Assembly: GCA_021204905.1 (NCBI GenBank)
Contig: JAJPYN010000013.1
Location: 105,031 to 169,030 of the forward strand
Direction of reading: 5' to 3'
Source of the DNA: Prevotella sp.
Lineage (GTDB): Bacteria > Bacteroidota > Bacteroidia > Bacteroidales > Bacteroidaceae
Length of the DNA: 64,000 bases
The translations under genes and the position numbers were made by a program. The notes beneath the pieces are model-generated. The model saw only the letters and a program-made list of their open reading frames with translations, ran no database searches and was not told the origin of the DNA. Below are positions 61,066 through 64,000 of this stretch, in pieces (within the stretch, counting starts at the first letter, position 1; each line of letters opens with the position of its first letter).

Positions 61066-62493
61066 ATGAATTACGGTCAATTCTTGAATATGATGCCTGA
61101 GGCGACGCTCACGGCAATACTTATAATCACCTTTGTCTGCGACTTCTGCTCGGCGGGGAAGAGCTGCCGGAAGTGGTTCAATCCCCTCGTGGCGCTGCTC
61201 CTGTTGGTGCATATAGTCCTCAACGCCTGCCCGACACGGGAGCTGACGGCGTTCGGCGGGATGTACCGGACCTACCCTATGGCGGGTGTGATGAAGACTC
61301 TCTTGGCGGTGGGAACGCTAATCACTGTCATCCAGAGCCGCAAGTGGCTCGGGCGAAAGGACACGGCATTTAAGGAGGGTGAGTTTTATATGCTCGTCAT
61401 TGCCACGTTGCTTGGCATGGACGTGATGATCTCCTCCGGCAATTTCCTGCTGTTCTTCCTCGGACTGGAAATGGCGTCGGTGCCGATGGCGTGCCTCGTA
61501 GCGTTCGATAAATACCGTCATCAGTCGGCAGAGGCGGGTGCGAAATACATCCTCGTCGCCACGTTCTCCTCTGCCGTGATGCTCTACGGAATCTCGCTCG
61601 TCTATGCCGCGACGGGTACGCTCTATTTCGACGATGTTGCCGCGAAGATACATCTCACGCCGCTCAGCATTCTCGCGTTGGTGTTCTTCTTCAGTGGTTT
61701 GGGCTTCAAGATCTCTCTCGTGCCGTTCCATTTCTGGACGGCGGATGCCTATCAGGGCGCGCCGACGACAGTAACGGGTTATCTGTCGGTAGTGTCGAAG
61801 GGTGCCGCGGCGTTCACGCTGATGGTGATCCTGATGAAGGTATTCGGACATCTGACAAGCGCGTGGGTGCCGATGATGGATATTGTGGTTGTAGCCTCTA
61901 TCGTGCTCGCAAATATTATGGCAATCCGCCAGACGGAGCTGAAGCGGTTTATGGCGTTCAGTTCCATCTCGCAGGCGGGATATATCATGCTGGCGGTTGT
62001 GGGGCACAACGCCTTGTCCGTCTCGTCGCTGACGTTTTATATATTGGTTTATATCGTTGCGAACCTTGCCGTGTTCTCCATCATCGGCGTGGTGGAGGAG
62101 AACAATGGCGGCAAGACGATGATAGACGACTACAACGGCTTCTATTCCACCAACCCGCGTCTTGCCCTGCTAATGACCTTATCGCTGTTCTCCCTTGCGG
62201 GCATACCGCCTTTTGCGGGGATGTTCTCGAAGTTCTTCGTCTTTATGGCGGCGCTCAAAGCGGGCGGCTTCTGGACGTACGTGGTAGTGTTCATCGCGTT
62301 GGTCAACACCGTCGTGAGCCTCTACTACTATCTGCTCATCGTCAAGGCGATGTACATCAAGACCGCCGACACGCCCTTGCCGCGTTTCAAGAGCGACTGT
62401 AATACGCGCTTGGCACTCTTCTGCTGCATGGCGGGAGTGCTACTTTGCGGCGTGGTCAGCTGCTGCTACGAATGGATTAATTCGGCGCTGTAA
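61066..62493 (+). CDS. nuoN: Complex I antiporter-like subunit N
   Basis: A 475-residue protein with about 14 membrane helices: FLGLEMASVPMACLVAF (catalytic Glu), KISLVPFHFWTADAYQGAPTTVTGYLSVVSKGAAAF and SISQAGYIMLAVVG. Third antiporter-like module. It ends the operon 12 nt after nuoM's stop (start) and 33 nt before the terminator at 62527-62558. Confidence 0.94.
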   Translation: MNYGQFLNMMPEATLTAILIITFVCDFCSAGKSCRKWFNPLVALLLLVHIVLNACPTRELTAFGGMYRTYPMAGVMKTLLAVGTLITVIQSRKWLGRKDTAFKEGEFYMLVIATLLGMDVMISSGNFLLFFLGLEMASVPMACLVAFDKYRHQSAEAGAKYILVATFSSAVMLYGISLVYAATGTLYFDDVAAKIHLTPLSILALVFFFSGLGFKISLVPFHFWTADAYQGAPTTVTGYLSVVSKGAAAFTLMVILMKVFGHLTSAWVPMMDIVVVASIVLANIMAIRQTELKRFMAFSSISQAGYIMLAVVGHNALSVSSLTFYILVYIVANLAVFSIIGVVEENNGGKTMIDDYNGFYSTNPRLALLMTLSLFSLAGIPPFAGMFSKFFVFMAALKAGGFWTYVVVFIALVNTVVSLYYYLLIVKAMYIKTADTPLPRFKSDCNTRLALFCCMAGVLLCGVVSCCYEWINSAL

Positions 62494-62526
62494 GGGGCCG
62501 GCAATAAACTAACGTCAAGACAAAGG

Positions 62527-62558
62527 GCGGTGCGCAGAAACAACGTGCCGCTTTTTTT
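62527..62558 (+). terminator. Terminator of the nuo operon
   Basis: GCGGTGCG (62527-62534) pairs with CGTGCCGC (62544-62551) using two G-U pairs, followed by seven T (62552-62558). Confidence 0.75.
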
Positions 62559-62673
62559 GTGTTTGCCTTGCCGCACTTTTTCGCGCCTTGTTTTCAAGCC
62601 CGTTATTCCGCGCGGCTTGATTTATGTCAATAAAACAGGAGATTTAAAAGTGATTAACCCAAATTAACTTATC

Positions 62674-62707
62674 GGGGGGGTAATTCGACACTTTCAAATT
62701 ACTTTTG
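62674..62707 (+). promoter_or_regulatory. Promoter of the 62779 gene with a G7 tract at the -33 position
   Basis: The -7 box TACTTTTG lies at 62700-62707. A run of seven G (62674-62680) ends 19 nt upstream of it, where the -33 TTTG would be expected; no TTTG is present there. The leader to the ATG at 62779 is about 70 nt and A/T-rich. Confidence 0.55.
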
Positions 62708-62778
62708 CCTCGCATTGTGCTTTGTTATCATTGCAATTAATGGTTTAATTTAGTTTAATATTTAAAAGTTAGTAATTT

Positions 62779-64000
62779 ATGAAGAGATTTTTATCCCTTG
62801 CGCTTTTAGCGCTCTTCTGTTTGTTTGCCTATCAGGCAAAAGCCGTTACGGAGTTAACCCTAAACGGCACTACCAACATCTCCGGAATCGGGACAATCAC
62901 CTGCTCCGTTACGCTTCCGTCAGCAGGTTCCCTCACAATTACCGAGATAGATTGTCTTTACACCGATGAAGGTTGTTCTACTGGCGCAGTAGAGGGTACT
63001 TACACGAGCGGCTCCTATGTCTACAGTAGCTTGGATTCCGGAACGTATTACGGTAAAGTAAGTGCTTTGGGGTCTGTGGATATCACCACTTCGTTTGAGG
63101 CAAGTAGCGGCAGCAGCAGCAGCGAGGTATCCTCGTCTTACGGCGAATCCCTTGGCGAGATGACTGTCGGAACTGAGGACAGCCATGCTTCGTACACGAA
63201 CCAAAATGTTTCATCGGGGTCGTACTACATGACTTACACTCCGACCGCTGACGGCACGCTCCACATCATTTCCGGTAACGAATTCGTTGTGTATGCTGAT
63301 GCAGAGGGTCAGGATGGAGTTACCGGTACTTGGGAAGGCACCACCGTATCCTACGTGCTCACCGGCGGCACCACCTATTACGTTGTGTTCACTTCGGGCA
63401 TGCTCGAAGGCACTGTGGCTTACAGCGGCGCATGGTATGTTGAGATGGACACCAGCGTAAGCTATGACTTCTCCGTTGTCTCCGTAACGGCAGCCGACGG
63501 CACCGACCTGACGAGCAACATCACCGCCGAGGGCAAGCTCGACCTTGCAGTGCTCGAGGACGGCATGCAGATGGTTATCAACTGCACCAATGCAAGCGGT
63601 TACTATCTTGACATCGTCTTCGGTAAGACTAGTGATGATGATAATACTTTCCTCACCGAGACTGTCGATCTTCTCAGTCCTGATACTGACGGCAACTTCA
63701 CATGGACCGGCGGATATCCATTTACGCTTACCGAAGGTTACGAATACCCCGTTGTTTGTACCTTGTACGACGGCGAGCACAAAGGCAATAGCAACGTGAT
63801 TGCACAGGCAACCGTCCTGACGCTCGCCGGCACATCGGAGAACACCGTTTCTACGGTTACGCTCGTTTCCTCCGACCCGATGTACTCCGTTTCGGGTGCC
63901 GAAGTAGATAATGAGGTTAACGAGGGCGACGATATGGTCGTTACGCTCACCTTCTCCGACTATGTGAATATCAGCGCGGAGATTAGCGAGGGCTTGAACG
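62779..64000 (+). CDS. Secreted protein of unknown function (runs off the window)
   Basis: An open frame of 407 codons from the ATG at 62779 to the window end with no stop. It begins with a Sec signal peptide (MKRFLSLALLALFCLFAYQA, cleavage likely after AKA) and no lipobox cysteine. The mature part is Ser/Thr/Gly-rich and beta-strand-like, with an SSGSSSSEVSSS linker around residues 108-119 and Tyr/Thr-rich strands (YMTYTPTADGTLHIIS, TYYVVFTSG), reminiscent of pre-peptidase-C-like or Ig-like surface domains. No catalytic motif seen. Its base composition looks A/T-richer than the nuo genes. The visible ending may precede a T9SS sorting domain outside the window (inference). Confidence 0.75.
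   Translation, partial: MKRFLSLALLALFCLFAYQAKAVTELTLNGTTNISGIGTITCSVTLPSAGSLTITEIDCLYTDEGCSTGAVEGTYTSGSYVYSSLDSGTYYGKVSALGSVDITTSFEASSGSSSSEVSSSYGESLGEMTVGTEDSHASYTNQNVSSGSYYMTYTPTADGTLHIISGNEFVVYADAEGQDGVTGTWEGTTVSYVLTGGTTYYVVFTSGMLEGTVAYSGAWYVEMDTSVSYDFSVVSVTAADGTDLTSNITAEGKLDLAVLEDGMQMVINCTNASGYYLDIVFGKTSDDDNTFLTETVDLLSPDTDGNFTWTGGYPFTLTEGYEYPVVCTLYDGEHKGNSNVIAQATVLTLAGTSENTVSTVTLVSSDPMYSVSGAEVDNEVNEGDDMVVTLTFSDYVNISAEISEGLN

Overview
The window looks like a chromosomal segment of a fairly G+C-rich member of the Bacteroidales (G+C judged by eye, not computed). Four things point there. Most transcription units are preceded by the Bacteroidetes -7 box TAnnTTTG, often as TACTTTTGCAG or TACCTTTGC, with little Shine-Dalgarno signal. 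There is a type III glutamine synthetase and a DapL lysine branch. Complex I has only 11 subunits, with fused NuoCD and no NuoEFG. The rpsU-xer-tRNA-tuf-secE-nusG-rpl-rpoBC order and small families such as DUF2795 and DUF3467 are also typical. I cannot fix the genus.

Layout. 1-6.8 kb: the first codons of metG, a thioredoxin-fold lipoprotein, a secreted esterase, the sodium-pumping oxaloacetate decarboxylase oadGAB, and upp. 7.0-17.1 kb: PEP carboxykinase, then a nitrogen-assimilation island with dapF-dapL-glnN on the minus strand facing away from glnB(P-II)-amtB and asnB on the plus strand. 17.1-18.2 kb: an odd, partly low-complexity methyltransferase-like ORF and a DUF2795 protein. 18.2-25.5 kb: a minus-strand run metY-purL-chrA-chrA-tatA-tatC, with 4-bp ATGA overlaps at metY/purL, purL/chrA and tatA/tatC. 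25.6-40.5 kb: the information-processing block rpsU, xer, tRNA-Thr/Tyr/Gly/Thr, tuf, tRNA-Trp, secE, nusG, rplKAJL, rpoBC and a DUF3467 gene, with a terminator-like hairpin between rplL and rpoB. 40.6-46.8 kb: a secreted protein with a T9SS-like C-terminus, a tiny downstream peptide gene, a GH97 glycosidase, tdk and an AI-2E-family permease preceded by octamer repeats. 46.8-52.0 kb: a cobalamin riboswitch followed by btuB-btuG-btuF-btuC (no btuD). 52.0-62.5 kb: nuoABCDHIJKLMN. 62.5-64 kb: the start of a secreted protein that runs off the window.

How the genes work together. OadGAB, PckA and the Nuo complex fit an anaerobic energy scheme linking C4-acid metabolism with sodium or proton pumping. 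GlnN, GlnB, AmtB and AsnB cover ammonium uptake, sensing and assimilation, next to the diaminopimelate branch that draws on amino nitrogen. The btu cluster is an outer-surface-to-cytoplasm vitamin B12 uptake route under cobalamin control.

I see no CRISPR array, prophage or insertion sequence. The less explained items are the orphan small peptide gene at 42578-42736, the octamer repeats at 45639-45695, the repeat-bearing methyltransferase remnant at 17155-17877, the G-tract in the promoter of the last gene, and the start of btuB, which has no in-frame ATG before its signal peptide.
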